Shown here piece by piece: positions 25,896-33,916 of a stretch of 64,000 nt of DNA. The notes under the pieces were generated by a model. The model did no database searches, had not been told where the DNA came from, and worked only from the letters and a program-made list of their open reading frames with translations. This DNA is from Schleiferiaceae bacterium (GTDB lineage Bacteria > Bacteroidota > Bacteroidia > Flavobacteriales > Schleiferiaceae), in assembly GCA_018401735.1 (NCBI GenBank), contig JAGYKI010000002.1, positions 1-64,000 on the forward strand, in the 5' to 3' direction. The position numbers and the translations under genes are program-made. Each line of letters starts with the position of its first letter. Position 1 is the stretch's first letter.

Positions 25896-26711
25896 TCAAT
25901 CCTTTAGCAACTGCGCACTAAAACCCTGCGAATCACTTAAAATGTATGTTCCCTTAGCTAATGCGGACACATCAAAGCGAAAGTGATTTTGCTCCAATCG
26001 TTCCCCTTGCCCTAAATTGAGGACAAGTTTACCGCTGAGATCCGTCACCTTAAAGGGTGCTTTTAAACTGCTATTTGCACTTAAAACAAAACGGTCTTGC
26101 ACAGGATTTGGGTAAATACTAAGTTTAACTGTAGAGTCCTCATCTATACCAATGCCACTTGTAGCCTTATTCAGAACCAAATTATTCGTAACAATTACAT
26201 CGCCATTAGTACTTCCTGTATTGTCGGAAAAATTAACCGCCACGTAAATAGTAGTTTGGTCTGGAGCCTGACCAGCATCCCAGTCAAAAACCCACATATT
26301 TCCGCCATTCGCTCCATTTCTTCCCGCGCTAGTATGGGTAATATAACTGTTCGTCTTCCGGGTATCTGTTGGGTCCGTCACGATGATATTACCTTCAAAA
26401 CCAGAGGCACTTTCCACTGAAGCAGAAAAACCTAATTCATTGCTACCCGTTCCGCCATTATCAGCCATAATGGTAACTTGATAAATTGAATCTGCTTTAA
26501 AGCCAGCGGAAGGAATATTAGTGGTGATACTAACGGTTTGGCTGCTTGCATTAGGGCCATTATGACAACCTGCTCGGGCACAAGTGTTATTATTGCCATT
26601 AGGTCCTCCACTGCTGCCCGCAGGGGCGCCACTAGAGTTGGTGAATGCATCGGTCACAATAAATGCGCTTAGCGCAAAACTCAGAGTAAATAATAGGTAG
26701 TTCTTCTTCAT
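25896..26711 (-). CDS. Secreted protein with T9SS type A sorting domain, choice-of-anchor V type
   Basis: Exported protein of 271 aa with a signal peptide (MKKNYLLFTLSFALSAFIV). A Gly/Asn/Ser-rich linker leads to TCARAGCHNG, a Cys-x4-Cys-His motif near residue 43. Next comes a beta-sandwich of about 130 residues (VSITTNIPSAGF, YQVTIMADNGGTGSNELGF, WVFDWDAG) like the reelin-type or choice-of-anchor V domain. The last 75 residues are a T9SS sorting domain: LSIYPNPVQDRFVL, KVTDLSGKLVL and GTYIL. It should cross the outer membrane by T9SS and stay on the surface. Binding partner unknown. Confidence 0.78.
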   Translation of the reverse strand: MKKNYLLFTLSFALSAFIVTDAFTNSSGAPAGSSGGPNGNNNTCARAGCHNGPNASSQTVSITTNIPSAGFKADSIYQVTIMADNGGTGSNELGFSASVESASGFEGNIIVTDPTDTRKTNSYITHTSAGRNGANGGNMWVFDWDAGQAPDQTTIYVAVNFSDNTGSTNGDVIVTNNLVLNKATSGIGIDEDSTVKLSIYPNPVQDRFVLSANSSLKAPFKVTDLSGKLVLNLGQGERLEQNHFRFDVSALAKGTYILSDSQGFSAQLLKD

Positions 26712-26768
26712 ATTTTTTTTTTTACCATTAAAGTTCTAAATGTATGATATTCGATATAATCGTATAAC

Positions 26769-26776
26769 TACATTTG
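26769..26776 (+). promoter_or_regulatory. TAnnTTTG promoter element of acyl-CoA dehydrogenase gene
   Basis: TACATTTG ends 15 bases before ATG 26792. A weaker TACATTTA on the opposite strand (26735-26748 area) could serve the divergent T9SS-cargo gene. Confidence 0.5.
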
Positions 26777-26791
26777 TAAAAAATTGATTAG

Positions 26792-27970
26792 ATGGCAAGT
26801 GATTTATTTGAAGCACCCGACTATTACCAAATAGACGATCTTTTACAAGAAGAACATATTTTAGTACGAAACGCAACGCGCGACTGGGTTAAGAAAGAGG
26901 TTAGCCCAATAATCGAAGATTATGCTCAGAAGGCGGAGTTCCCAAAACACCTTATCAAAGGTCTGGCTGAAGTCGGCGCTTTTGGACCCTATATTCCCGA
27001 AGAATATGGCGGGGCAGGATTGGATCAGATAAGCTACGGCTTAATGATGCAGGAAATAGAACGTGGCGACTCAGGGGTTAGATCTACCTGTTCTGTGCAG
27101 TCATCTTTGGTAATGTATCCCATCTTCGCCTACGGAAGTGAAGAGCAAAGAAAAAAATACCTTCCTAAATTAGCTAGTGGAGAGTTTTTAGGCGCTTTCG
27201 GTTTAACCGAACCTAATCACGGCTCAAACCCTAGTGGAATGACTACCAATTACAAGGACATGGGAGACCATTATCTTTTAAATGGTGCTAAAATGTGGAT
27301 TTCAAATGCACCCTTCGCAGATATTGCAGTTGTATGGGCAAAAAATGAGGAAGGCCGCATTCATGGAATTATAGTGGAAAGAGGTATGGAAGGCTTCACA
27401 ACGCCAGAAACCCACAATAAATGGAGTTTACGTGCTAGCGCAACAGGTGAGTTGGTTTTCGACAATGTGAAAGTTCCAAAAGAAAACTTACTACCCGGTC
27501 GTAGTGGACTAGGCGCTCCTCTTAGCTGCTTAGATTCTGCAAGATATGGTATCGCATGGGGTGCATTAGGCGCAGCTATGGATTGTTATGATACGGCACT
27601 TCGCTACGCGAAAGAGCGCATTCAATTTGGCAAGCCCATTGCGAGCTTCCAGTTGCAGCAAAAGAAACTAGCAGAAATGATTACCGAGATTACAAAAGGT
27701 CAACTTTTAGTTTGGCGCCTAGGTGTTCTTAAAAACGAAGGTCGCGCCACTACGGCCCAAATCAGTATGGCTAAACGCAATAGCGTCGAAATCGCTTTAA
27801 AGATCGCCCGCGAAGCACGTCAGATACTAGGTGGAATGGGCATTACAGGCGACTATTCTATCATGCGACACATGATGAACCTGGAATCAGTGGTTACCTA
27901 TGAAGGAACACATGATATTCATCTTTTAATTACTGGAGCTGATATTACGGGAATCCCAGCATTTCAATAA
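26792..27970 (+). CDS. Acyl-CoA dehydrogenase, glutaryl-CoA dehydrogenase type
   Basis: FAD-dependent dehydrogenase of 392 aa. The N-terminal helical domain is followed by GAFGLTEPNHGSNPSGM near residue 135 and AKMWISNAPFADIAVVWA near 165 (FAD and substrate contacts). FQLQQKKLAEM lies in the C-terminal helices. The end SVVTYEGTHDIH carries the catalytic Glu near residue 372, and DIHLLITGADITGIPAF is the closing signature I associate with glutaryl-CoA dehydrogenases of lysine/tryptophan breakdown. No other gene of that pathway is nearby, so substrate choice is inferred. Confidence 0.85.
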   Translation: MASDLFEAPDYYQIDDLLQEEHILVRNATRDWVKKEVSPIIEDYAQKAEFPKHLIKGLAEVGAFGPYIPEEYGGAGLDQISYGLMMQEIERGDSGVRSTCSVQSSLVMYPIFAYGSEEQRKKYLPKLASGEFLGAFGLTEPNHGSNPSGMTTNYKDMGDHYLLNGAKMWISNAPFADIAVVWAKNEEGRIHGIIVERGMEGFTTPETHNKWSLRASATGELVFDNVKVPKENLLPGRSGLGAPLSCLDSARYGIAWGALGAAMDCYDTALRYAKERIQFGKPIASFQLQQKKLAEMITEITKGQLLVWRLGVLKNEGRATTAQISMAKRNSVEIALKIAREARQILGGMGITGDYSIMRHMMNLESVVTYEGTHDIHLLITGADITGIPAFQ

Positions 27971-28035
27971 TCTTTCACGACTGCAGGAATTTAGGATTGA
28001 AGCCAAATTTTTGAATCGAATTCAGATTTATAATC

Positions 28036-28069
28036 AAAAAGCCCCACGTAGGATTACGTGGGGCTTTTT
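28036..28069. terminator. Bidirectional terminator
   Basis: AAAAAGCCCCACGTA, a GGAT loop and TACGTGGGGCTTTTT make a perfect 15-bp stem with a T-run on both strands. It sits between the convergent dehydrogenase and LruC-lipoprotein genes. Confidence 0.92.
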
Positions 28070-28089
28070 CAGTTTAGGGTATTCAGCTT

Positions 28090-30306
28090 CTATTGATAGA
28101 GATCTGAGGCATTTATATTTCCAGGTAAATCGATATACCAGTTTTGATTAGCACTTCCGCCACTCTGTGCCCAAGATCCGAAGAAGCTGTAAGCAGATGC
28201 AATATCCACGCGCTCTTCTGGGTAACTAAAGCCGCCTACAATATTGATAGCCCAAGGTAAATTGTTTGAACTCTTGTAAGTATTCTCGCTATTCGGATTG
28301 GTATTATCGTCAATGGTTCCGAAAAGGGCCACATCTGCTAAATCGGTAGGAGCATAGCCGGCCAAATGCACTTCTCTACCTCTTGTCCCATTAATAAAGA
28401 TAAATGGATTGAACGGCGCTTGCCCTAAAGAAGCAATTAGTTGTGGGGTATTAAAAGAAATGCTCAAGTCTAAGGTATCATTGTCAACTTTAGGATTGGC
28501 GCTTACCGTATTTACGAAAGAAGCTCCGGTTGTGTTAGGTAAAATTGACTTAGCATTATCGTAAACGATGACAGTTGCTTTGCTTTGACCTTGCTCTGTG
28601 CCGTTCGCAGAAATGTTTACAATATTTTCTGTAATAACGGCACCACTTACGGCACTAATAGCTGCACTAGGAAGATCTAACTGTATGCCAAAACCATTCT
28701 CATAATCACCACCAAGGCTACGGGTAACAAAACGTCCTACTAAATCAACTACTTCGTTATTGGCATTTAATATGTTTAGGTATCGATAATCAACTACTAA
28801 ATCATTGAAGTCGTAATCACCAAAGGCTGGCCATAAATCCTCATAGGCTAAGGTTCCATAAACATTCTCTCCAGGGAAGTAGCTATTAGCCGCGCGGTTC
28901 GCATCATTTGGATATGCATCTAATTCATCCGCAACTCCATCGTTATCGGCATCGGCAATATTAGAAACACCATTTCCTTCTGGGTTACACGCTGAGGTTT
29001 GAATAGTTACGTCGCAAGCTGCTTTGGCACCATCTTTAAAAATATTGTTGGGGAAGTTCTCAATGCCATCTGCATCACAATACTCCAAATTCTTTTTGAT
29101 TTCAGAACCCCAGTTGGCATCAGATCTGCCGCTTACTTTTACAATTGAGGTACTTCCTTTTCCTTCAATCTTTCCATTAATCCAAATGTCTTTCGTGGAA
29201 AGCTGCGCACCATCATCCAGAATAATTTTTCCGCCTCCATTAATTAATAAGCGATCATCCACTCTAATATAACCTTGATCATTATCAATGTCACCATTTA
29301 CGTTTAAGTCTCCTTCGCAAATTAAGGTACAATAGTTATCGAAGTCACTACCTCCATTAATCGTCAAGTTACCGCTAAAGGTCATGCTTCCATAGTTTTT
29401 CACATCACCATTCAAAGAAGTAGAATTATTGGTTACAAGGTTAAATGTTCCGTAATTTTTAAGTTCTGCATCATTGTTTAAGTTCAATGCGGAAAGACTG
29501 ATTGTCCCATAATTAGTAATATCAGCATTGGGACTGAAAGTGTTTGTTATAGTTAAGGAACCGCCGGGATAAACGATAATTTCATTATCCTTATCGCTAT
29601 TGAGGTTTAAGTTATTGATTGTTACATTAGCATCACCCGTAATTTCTAATACGCCCTTATTAATGGTTACGTTAGGAATTGAACCACTGCCGCACAAGCG
29701 AACAATACTTTTCTCCGTAATGGTAATACCACCCGATCCATTATAAGATCCAGTTACGCAATAGGTAGTCTCACTGCGGGATTCTGAATCCTCGTCAGCT
29801 GTCCACCAGCCACTATGGGTTCTCGATACATCACAACCGCTATTACAATCAGGGCTAGCGGTTTCCATTTTACCCATTTGATTTTTGCCTTTATAAAAAG
29901 TATGATTTAAGGAGGTTCCGGAAATTGGGAGTACCGTTAAAAAGCTACTTCCGTCAGGAGCCCATAATAAAACATAAACTTGATTCACCTCAGCTGGCAC
30001 TGCGGCAGTGAAATTTAAGTTGGCACTAGACGATATAAATGATTTATACAAGGAACCTTGACCAGCACTTGGAACTGCAGCATAAACCTCAACCAGATAT
30101 TTACCGTTTACGGGAGCTTGATCTAGATTAAAAGTGAAGCTAAGATCCTTGCTAGTTTCAAAATTAAAATTTGCTGGAACGCGTAGATCCATACTTGAAC
30201 TCGGGCTAGTAATGGCTACGGTAGTATCGGCAGTACTTTCCTTGTCACAGCTCACAAGGAGCGAGGTGGCTAGGGCTACGAAAAAAATTTGCTTTATTAA
30301 CTTCAT
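28090..30306 (-). CDS. LruC-domain surface lipoprotein
   Basis: Large exported lipoprotein of about 738 aa. The signal FFVALATSLLVSCDKES ends in a lipobox with Cys near residue 20. Residues about 190-400 are rich in short Asn/Gly/Asp strands (LNLNNDAELKNYGTFNLV and similar), a likely right-handed beta-helix of about ten rungs. A calcium-type segment DADNDGVADELDAYPND follows near 455. The C-terminal LruC region begins FPGENVYGTLAYEDLWPA, then GDYDFNDLVVDYRY. ATG 30306 is preferred, as the ATG at 30312 adds only two residues. Role unknown; adhesion or matrix binding is plausible. Confidence 0.82.
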   Translation of the reverse strand: MKLIKQIFFVALATSLLVSCDKESTADTTVAITSPSSSMDLRVPANFNFETSKDLSFTFNLDQAPVNGKYLVEVYAAVPSAGQGSLYKSFISSSANLNFTAAVPAEVNQVYVLLWAPDGSSFLTVLPISGTSLNHTFYKGKNQMGKMETASPDCNSGCDVSRTHSGWWTADEDSESRSETTYCVTGSYNGSGGITITEKSIVRLCGSGSIPNVTINKGVLEITGDANVTINNLNLNSDKDNEIIVYPGGSLTITNTFSPNADITNYGTISLSALNLNNDAELKNYGTFNLVTNNSTSLNGDVKNYGSMTFSGNLTINGGSDFDNYCTLICEGDLNVNGDIDNDQGYIRVDDRLLINGGGKIILDDGAQLSTKDIWINGKIEGKGSTSIVKVSGRSDANWGSEIKKNLEYCDADGIENFPNNIFKDGAKAACDVTIQTSACNPEGNGVSNIADADNDGVADELDAYPNDANRAANSYFPGENVYGTLAYEDLWPAFGDYDFNDLVVDYRYLNILNANNEVVDLVGRFVTRSLGGDYENGFGIQLDLPSAAISAVSGAVITENIVNISANGTEQGQSKATVIVYDNAKSILPNTTGASFVNTVSANPKVDNDTLDLSISFNTPQLIASLGQAPFNPFIFINGTRGREVHLAGYAPTDLADVALFGTIDDNTNPNSENTYKSSNNLPWAINIVGGFSYPEERVDIASAYSFFGSWAQSGGSANQNWYIDLPGNINASDLYQ

Positions 30307-30441
30307 TATCAAAGAGTTTTTTATTTATTAATTATAAATAACAATCAAAATGCCGCGCACTAACTCACTGTTTTTTAGCTTTCTACACTGCTGATGAAAC
30401 TGACAAATGTCTCATTTTGGGAAAATTTAACCATATTGAGA

Positions 30442-30756
30442 CTATTTGAATCGTTCTTTCCCTCGTAACAAATCCCAAAAAAGCCAAAAGTCACAACCCA
30501 AACTATACCATGGATATCGAAATGTCGCAGGCTTATTCTTTTCGAAAAAAAGATGTCCTATCCACGCAAAACCATAACCAGCGAAGGGAGCAAGTACCAA
30601 ATACTTTAATTCCCAAGTTGCTAAGAAAAGTATTAAAAAAATGATTACCAAACCAGTACCAATAAAATGAAGCGTTTTGGTTATAAAACCCTGATGCTGT
30701 GATTTGTAAAATAGATAAAATTCTTGAATATTTTTGTAGTCTCGCCTTTTTTTCAA
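30442..30756 (-). CDS. Mpo1/DUF962-like small membrane protein
   Basis: Protein of 104 aa with two hydrophobic segments (about residues 30-50 and 53-70). The motifs YKSQHQGFITKTLHFIGT, the glycine-rich AGYGFAWIGHLFFEKNKPAT and a terminal WDLLRGKE match the DUF962/YGL010w family. The yeast member Mpo1 is a dioxygenase in fatty-acid alpha-oxidation using conserved His residues; His at positions 21, 29 and 67 are present here. The start appears to be TTG, with no in-frame ATG between it and the upstream stop. Confidence 0.75.
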   Translation of the reverse strand: MKKRRDYKNIQEFYLFYKSQHQGFITKTLHFIGTGLVIIFLILFLATWELKYLVLAPFAGYGFAWIGHLFFEKNKPATFRYPWYSLGCDFWLFWDLLRGKERFK

Positions 30757-31007
30757 AAAATTCAGTTTTAAGATGATGCCGGCAATTTACAAGATTTGTG
30801 TCGCCTAATTTTGTGTCCACACAGATTTTTGAACCATTAAACGTTTAAAATCACAACAGCAATTATCCACGATCCTCAGAATTGAATAATCCGTTTTCCA
30901 CCCTATTTGAGGACTCGCTTTTTTGAAAAAGTCGTTTTTTGTCGCCTATGAAGAAGAGCATGACGCTTTTGAATAAATCGAACCTAGGTTAAGAGTTTAA
31001 TGCCTTC

Positions 31008-31015
31008 TAATTTTG
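31008..31015 (+). promoter_or_regulatory. TAnnTTTG promoter element of HTH gene
   Basis: TAATTTTG ends 12 bases before ATG 31028 and overlaps the alternative TTG start at 31013, favouring the ATG. The 270 bases upstream hold nothing else I can identify. Confidence 0.5.
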
Positions 31016-31027
31016 CTTGGAACAAAA

Positions 31028-32059
31028 ATGGTGAAAATGAGAAATCCAAGATCTGAGCAAAATCACTTTTTTGAGCTAGTTCAAACAAGACTTGAAAGTG
31101 AAGAGCTTATTGTAGATAAAGTCGCAGAAGTTCTTCATTTGAGTCGTGATTCGGCTTACCGCAGAATTAGAGGAATCACAGACTTGAGCGTGCGTGAAAT
31201 GGTTATTTTGGCGCGCTACTATGGAATTGGTTTAAACAAACTTTTGGGGGAGCATGAAAACGCCGTGGTTTTTCACCGTAGACCATTTATTAAGTCACTA
31301 GACGATTTTAAAAACCACTTAATCGGAGAACTCCAAGAATTAGAAAACATTCGCAGTTATTCAGATCACCATGTCTACGTCCAAGCCAAAGACATTCCGG
31401 TTTTTCACCTTTTCCGCTTTCCAAAGCTTGCCGCATTCCAACTCTATATCTGGCTTAAGTCGGTTTACGACTTCTCTAAAATCGAAGGATTGCATTACAA
31501 CTTGAGTATGATTCCTCAGGAATTAATAAACATCGCACATGAGCAGAACGAGGCATATAATAAGCTTAACTGCAGTGAAATTTGGAATGACACTACTATT
31601 CTTAGTCTAATTCACCAAATCGAGTACCACTATGAAGCAGGGCTATTAAGTTCGAAAGAGGAAGCTTTAAACCTTTGTGAAGAATTACACAAGATGATGA
31701 AGATCATCTATCATCAAGCTTTACGGGGAAAAAAACTAAAAAGTGTGGATGAGAAAGAATTCGGTAGCACTAGTTACAAAATGCATTACCACGAAATCTC
31801 GCTTGCTGATAATCACATTCTCGCCGAATTTAATCGCAATCAGCGACGCTATTTCATTCCCTATGCAGGAATAAACACTCTAAAAACTGGAGACCCCATC
31901 TTTACCAAGAATATTCACGACTACATAAAGGCGCAAACAAAAAAATCCTCCCTTATCAGTGATATTTCTGAAAAAGAGAGGAATAAATTTTTTATCCGGA
32001 TTAAAAACCGAATCGATCGCTTAAAAAGTAGAATTGAAAAAACGGACCCTTTTATGTAA
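31028..32059 (+). CDS. Helix-turn-helix transcriptional regulator
   Basis: Protein of about 343 aa. An XRE-like helix-turn-helix lies at residues 22-65 (VDKVAEVLHLSRDSAYRRIR, then ITDLSVREMVILARYYGI). The remaining 280 residues are predicted mostly helical with no known ligand domain (YIWLKSVYDF, LHKMMKIIYHQAL), and the last 40 are highly basic. I recognise the architecture from unnamed Bacteroidota regulators but not a pathway. The gene is isolated, and its last 8 bp overlap a tiny convergent gene. Target genes cannot be inferred. Confidence 0.72.
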   Translation: MVKMRNPRSEQNHFFELVQTRLESEELIVDKVAEVLHLSRDSAYRRIRGITDLSVREMVILARYYGIGLNKLLGEHENAVVFHRRPFIKSLDDFKNHLIGELQELENIRSYSDHHVYVQAKDIPVFHLFRFPKLAAFQLYIWLKSVYDFSKIEGLHYNLSMIPQELINIAHEQNEAYNKLNCSEIWNDTTILSLIHQIEYHYEAGLLSSKEEALNLCEELHKMMKIIYHQALRGKKLKSVDEKEFGSTSYKMHYHEISLADNHILAEFNRNQRRYFIPYAGINTLKTGDPIFTKNIHDYIKAQTKKSSLISDISEKERNKFFIRIKNRIDRLKSRIEKTDPFM

Positions 32060-32147
32060 TTGTAAAGGCCAAAGCAGCAATCGCTACTATTATAAAAACA
32101 ATTCCAACTTTCTGCGCCAGATCTCCATTTTTAGATACTGTTGACAT
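32052..32147 (-). CDS. Tiny single-pass membrane peptide
   Basis: A 31-residue reading frame from ATG 32147 to TAA 32052. It has a polar N-terminus (MSTVSKNGDLAQK) and one hydrophobic helix (VGIVFIIVAIAALAFTIT). The plan resembles the membrane protein encoded just upstream on the same strand. Without homologues in view I call it likely but unproven. Confidence 0.45.
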   Translation of the reverse strand: MSTVSKNGDLAQKVGIVFIIVAIAALAFTIT

Positions 32148-32193
32148 GGCATTCCCTATTTAGTTAGTGCGATAAAAGTAGCAAAAAAAAGTC

Positions 32194-32227
32194 ACCATAG
32201 AAAAAGATGGAGATTTTTTTCTATGGT
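32194..32227 (-). terminator. Hairpin between two small membrane genes
   Basis: ACCATAGAAAAA (32194-32205) and TTTTTCTATGGT (32216-32227) make a perfect 12-bp stem. On the minus strand a T-run follows after three bases, so it may end the transcript of the gene at 32418-32251. Confidence 0.55.
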
Positions 32228-32250
32228 AAGCACCTGATCTCTAATGTTAA

Positions 32251-32418
32251 TTACCTTAAATTATTATAAACAAATAGAGCTGCCGCTAGAATTAGTGCAA
32301 TCACCATTACTACCAAGGCGCGTTGTAAATAATCCTTATTGGTTAACTTAGCCTTATTAACTGTTTGAATTCTTCGTGCCCTCTGTTTAATTAACCTCTG
32401 TCTTGTTTTTTCATCCAT
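32251..32418 (-). CDS. Small single-pass membrane protein
   Basis: A 55-residue protein if the ATG at 32418 is used; a TTG at 32448 would add ten residues. A basic amphipathic N-terminal half (MDEKTRQRLIKQRARRIQ) precedes one membrane helix (ALVVMVIALILAAALFVYNN). Such proteins are frequent and unnamed in Bacteroidota. The positive-inside rule puts the N-terminus in the cytoplasm. No function can be assigned. Confidence 0.6.
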   Translation of the reverse strand: MDEKTRQRLIKQRARRIQTVNKAKLTNKDYLQRALVVMVIALILAAALFVYNNLR

Positions 32419-32465
32419 AACCCTAAAATTTTCCCTGTGAAACCCCAAGGTAATAAATTTTTCCT

Positions 32466-32870
32466 TTAAGATATAGGATTTAACACAACGCTAAAAATTG
32501 TTAGGCTATTGGGATCCCTCCCAAAATTAAGCTTATCAAGGGCTTCTGGAATATCTTTCGCGCGAAAATAACTTGTATGCAATTCATTCACACCGCTTGC
32601 TGACCATTGAATTGTGTACGAGTTTTGCTTTTCATTGTGCTCCTTCACGTAGTCGTACATCTGCTTTAAAGCATCAATACGGTCGTAGCCAGATGTGTAA
32701 TGGAATAAAAAGGACTGATTGTGGCGCGGATTAACAGTAATAATATCTAGCCTAATTCCCTGACCGTTTTCCCGATAATCAAATATTACCTGTGTACTTC
32801 CTAGACTTAGATACGATTCAATCTCCTTCTGTAATTTAGCAATCTCCAGATTACGACGATCTGAGGTCAT
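32466..32870 (-). CDS. Conserved hypothetical protein, 134 aa
   Basis: Soluble protein without signal or membrane segment. The N-terminal helix (NLEIAKLQKEIESYLSL) is followed by strands (STQVIFDYRENGQGIRLDII), a central helix (DALKQMYDYVKEHN) and more strands (NSYTIQWSASG). This small alpha/beta pattern suggests a binding or adaptor fold. An exact TACCTTTG element at 32893-32900 lies 22 bases before the ATG, so it has its own promoter. No family recognised. Confidence 0.65.
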   Translation of the reverse strand: MTSDRRNLEIAKLQKEIESYLSLGSTQVIFDYRENGQGIRLDIITVNPRHNQSFLFHYTSGYDRIDALKQMYDYVKEHNEKQNSYTIQWSASGVNELHTSYFRAKDIPEALDKLNFGRDPNSLTIFSVVLNPIS

Positions 32871-32892
32871 ATTTCTTATGTTTAATGAAGAG

Positions 32893-32900
32893 CAAAGGTA
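32893..32900 (-). promoter_or_regulatory. TAnnTTTG promoter element of the 134-aa gene
   Basis: Minus-strand TACCTTTG, 22 bases before ATG 32870. Confidence 0.5.
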
Positions 32901-33051
32901 ATCCTTCGCTGATCCTCCTCAAAGTAGCGACCTAGTATTTCGTGCACTTTAGTTTTCCACTTTTCTTTATCAAGAGCTAAATCCTAAATTTAAAACTGAT
33001 TAAGCTGTAAAAAATCTTCGTCTAACAGTATTCTTCACCTTGCTTGGGAGG

Positions 33052-33546
33052 CTAATGCACTGGGGAAACATGGGTTAAAAACACGCGTAAGTCATCCATC
33101 TGCAAAGCCAAGTAATTACTATCCAAGTATAAAACTTCCCACTTATCTTTAATACTGCTGGTTTTAGGATCTATCAGCTTAATGGACTGTGCTTCCCACT
33201 TATAATTAAGTTGTCCCTCATAAACGTAATCATTACTGTTTTCAGGATTAATCAGCTTAAAGTACAATTGCCCATCTTTAAATTGATAATAATCTGGCAC
33301 AGCTTCCATTAGATCTTCTATGCTAAGATTAAAGGATGCGTTTAAATCAACGTAAGCTAATGACTCCCAGGCTCCGACATTTAACAATGAATCGCAGTTT
33401 AATCCGCAATTTCCTTTTTCCTTAGCTGACAAAACTTCAAAAACTTTTTGGATGGCATTCTCGGAATCGACGGATGTAGATTGCCCAGGCAATAAACCGG
33501 AAGTGAAGAGGAGCAATAAAGTGATAAATTTAAAAGGCTTTAGCAT
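33052..33546 (-). CDS. Exported hypothetical protein, 164 aa
   Basis: N-terminal signal peptide (KFITLLLLFTSGLLPGQS), then a small domain with two close cysteines (KGNCGLNCDSLL near residue 46), which may form a disulfide. The rest alternates beta strands (YYQFKDGQLYFKLIN, YEGQLNYKWEAQSIKLID, YLALQMDDLRVFLTHV), like a lipocalin-type barrel. Periplasmic or outer-membrane location is likely. No family name; no operon partner apart from a repeat element upstream. Confidence 0.6.
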   Translation of the reverse strand: MLKPFKFITLLLLFTSGLLPGQSTSVDSENAIQKVFEVLSAKEKGNCGLNCDSLLNVGAWESLAYVDLNASFNLSIEDLMEAVPDYYQFKDGQLYFKLINPENSNDYVYEGQLNYKWEAQSIKLIDPKTSSIKDKWEVLYLDSNYLALQMDDLRVFLTHVSPVH

Positions 33547-33584
33547 CTAAAATGAACGTTTATTAAAACAATACAAAATATCTT

Positions 33585-33614
33585 AAGGTGAGTTCAACCG
33601 GAAATTAGGCCTCA
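33585..33614 (+). repeat. Solo end of dispersed repeat family
   Basis: AAGGTGAGTTCAACCGGAAA, then TTAGGCCTCA, matches the terminal inverted repeat of the full element 12 bases downstream, in the same direction as that element's left end. Two ends therefore stand in tandem. Confidence 0.6.
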
Positions 33615-33625
33615 TGCCTCTACCT

Positions 33626-33888
33626 AACGTGAATTCGCCGTGAAATCAGGCCTCAGACCCATTTTAAATAGTGGAATTCAAGCCTATGCAGTGAAGCAAT
33701 AGCGGGCTATTGCAAGAAGCAGAGGCGCGGAAAGCCGCTTTTTAGAAGGGGACTAAATGGTGTTTCCAATAAAAGTGAAAATACTTCATCTAGTTCATTT
33801 GCTGTAGCCCGCTACCGCTGCACGATCTAGACTTGTCTTTTCTTTTTATTGAAAACCTGAGGCTATGATTTATAGTCGAACTCACGTT
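33626..33888 (-). repeat. Full-length dispersed repeat element (copy B)
   Basis: About 263 bp bounded by AACGTGAATTC at the left and GAACTCACGTT at the right. In reverse orientation it aligns along most of its length with the copy at 50.6 kb, and its distal half with the copy at 43.4 kb. It contains an internal palindrome GCAATAGC/GCTATTGC (33696-33713) and a GTAGC/GCTAC palindrome. It has no coding capacity and fills the gap between the exported 164-aa gene and kbl. Confidence 0.85.
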
Positions 33889-33916
33889 AAAATAAATTAA
33901 TTCTACGATTGGCGAC

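Noticed and set aside
26690..26760. Poly-T tract and ATATCGAATATC-like symmetry between the T9SS cargo and acyl-CoA dehydrogenase genes as an operator
   Set aside because: The symmetry is short and imperfect and expected by chance in such an AT-rich gap.
28700..29750. Asn/Gly/Asp-rich repeats in the LruC lipoprotein gene as a CRISPR or DNA tandem array
   Set aside because: Similarity is at the protein level (beta-helix rungs); the DNA copies differ and have no constant repeat-spacer length.
30948..30992. A 14-residue frame before the HTH gene
   Set aside because: Too short, no promoter element at the right distance, and no hydrophobic or repeated character; probably chance.
33585..33888. 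The repeat at 33.6 kb as a structured ncRNA gene or riboswitch of kbl
   Set aside because: It lies downstream of kbl on its strand, and related copies sit beside unrelated genes in both orientations; a dispersed repeat fits better.
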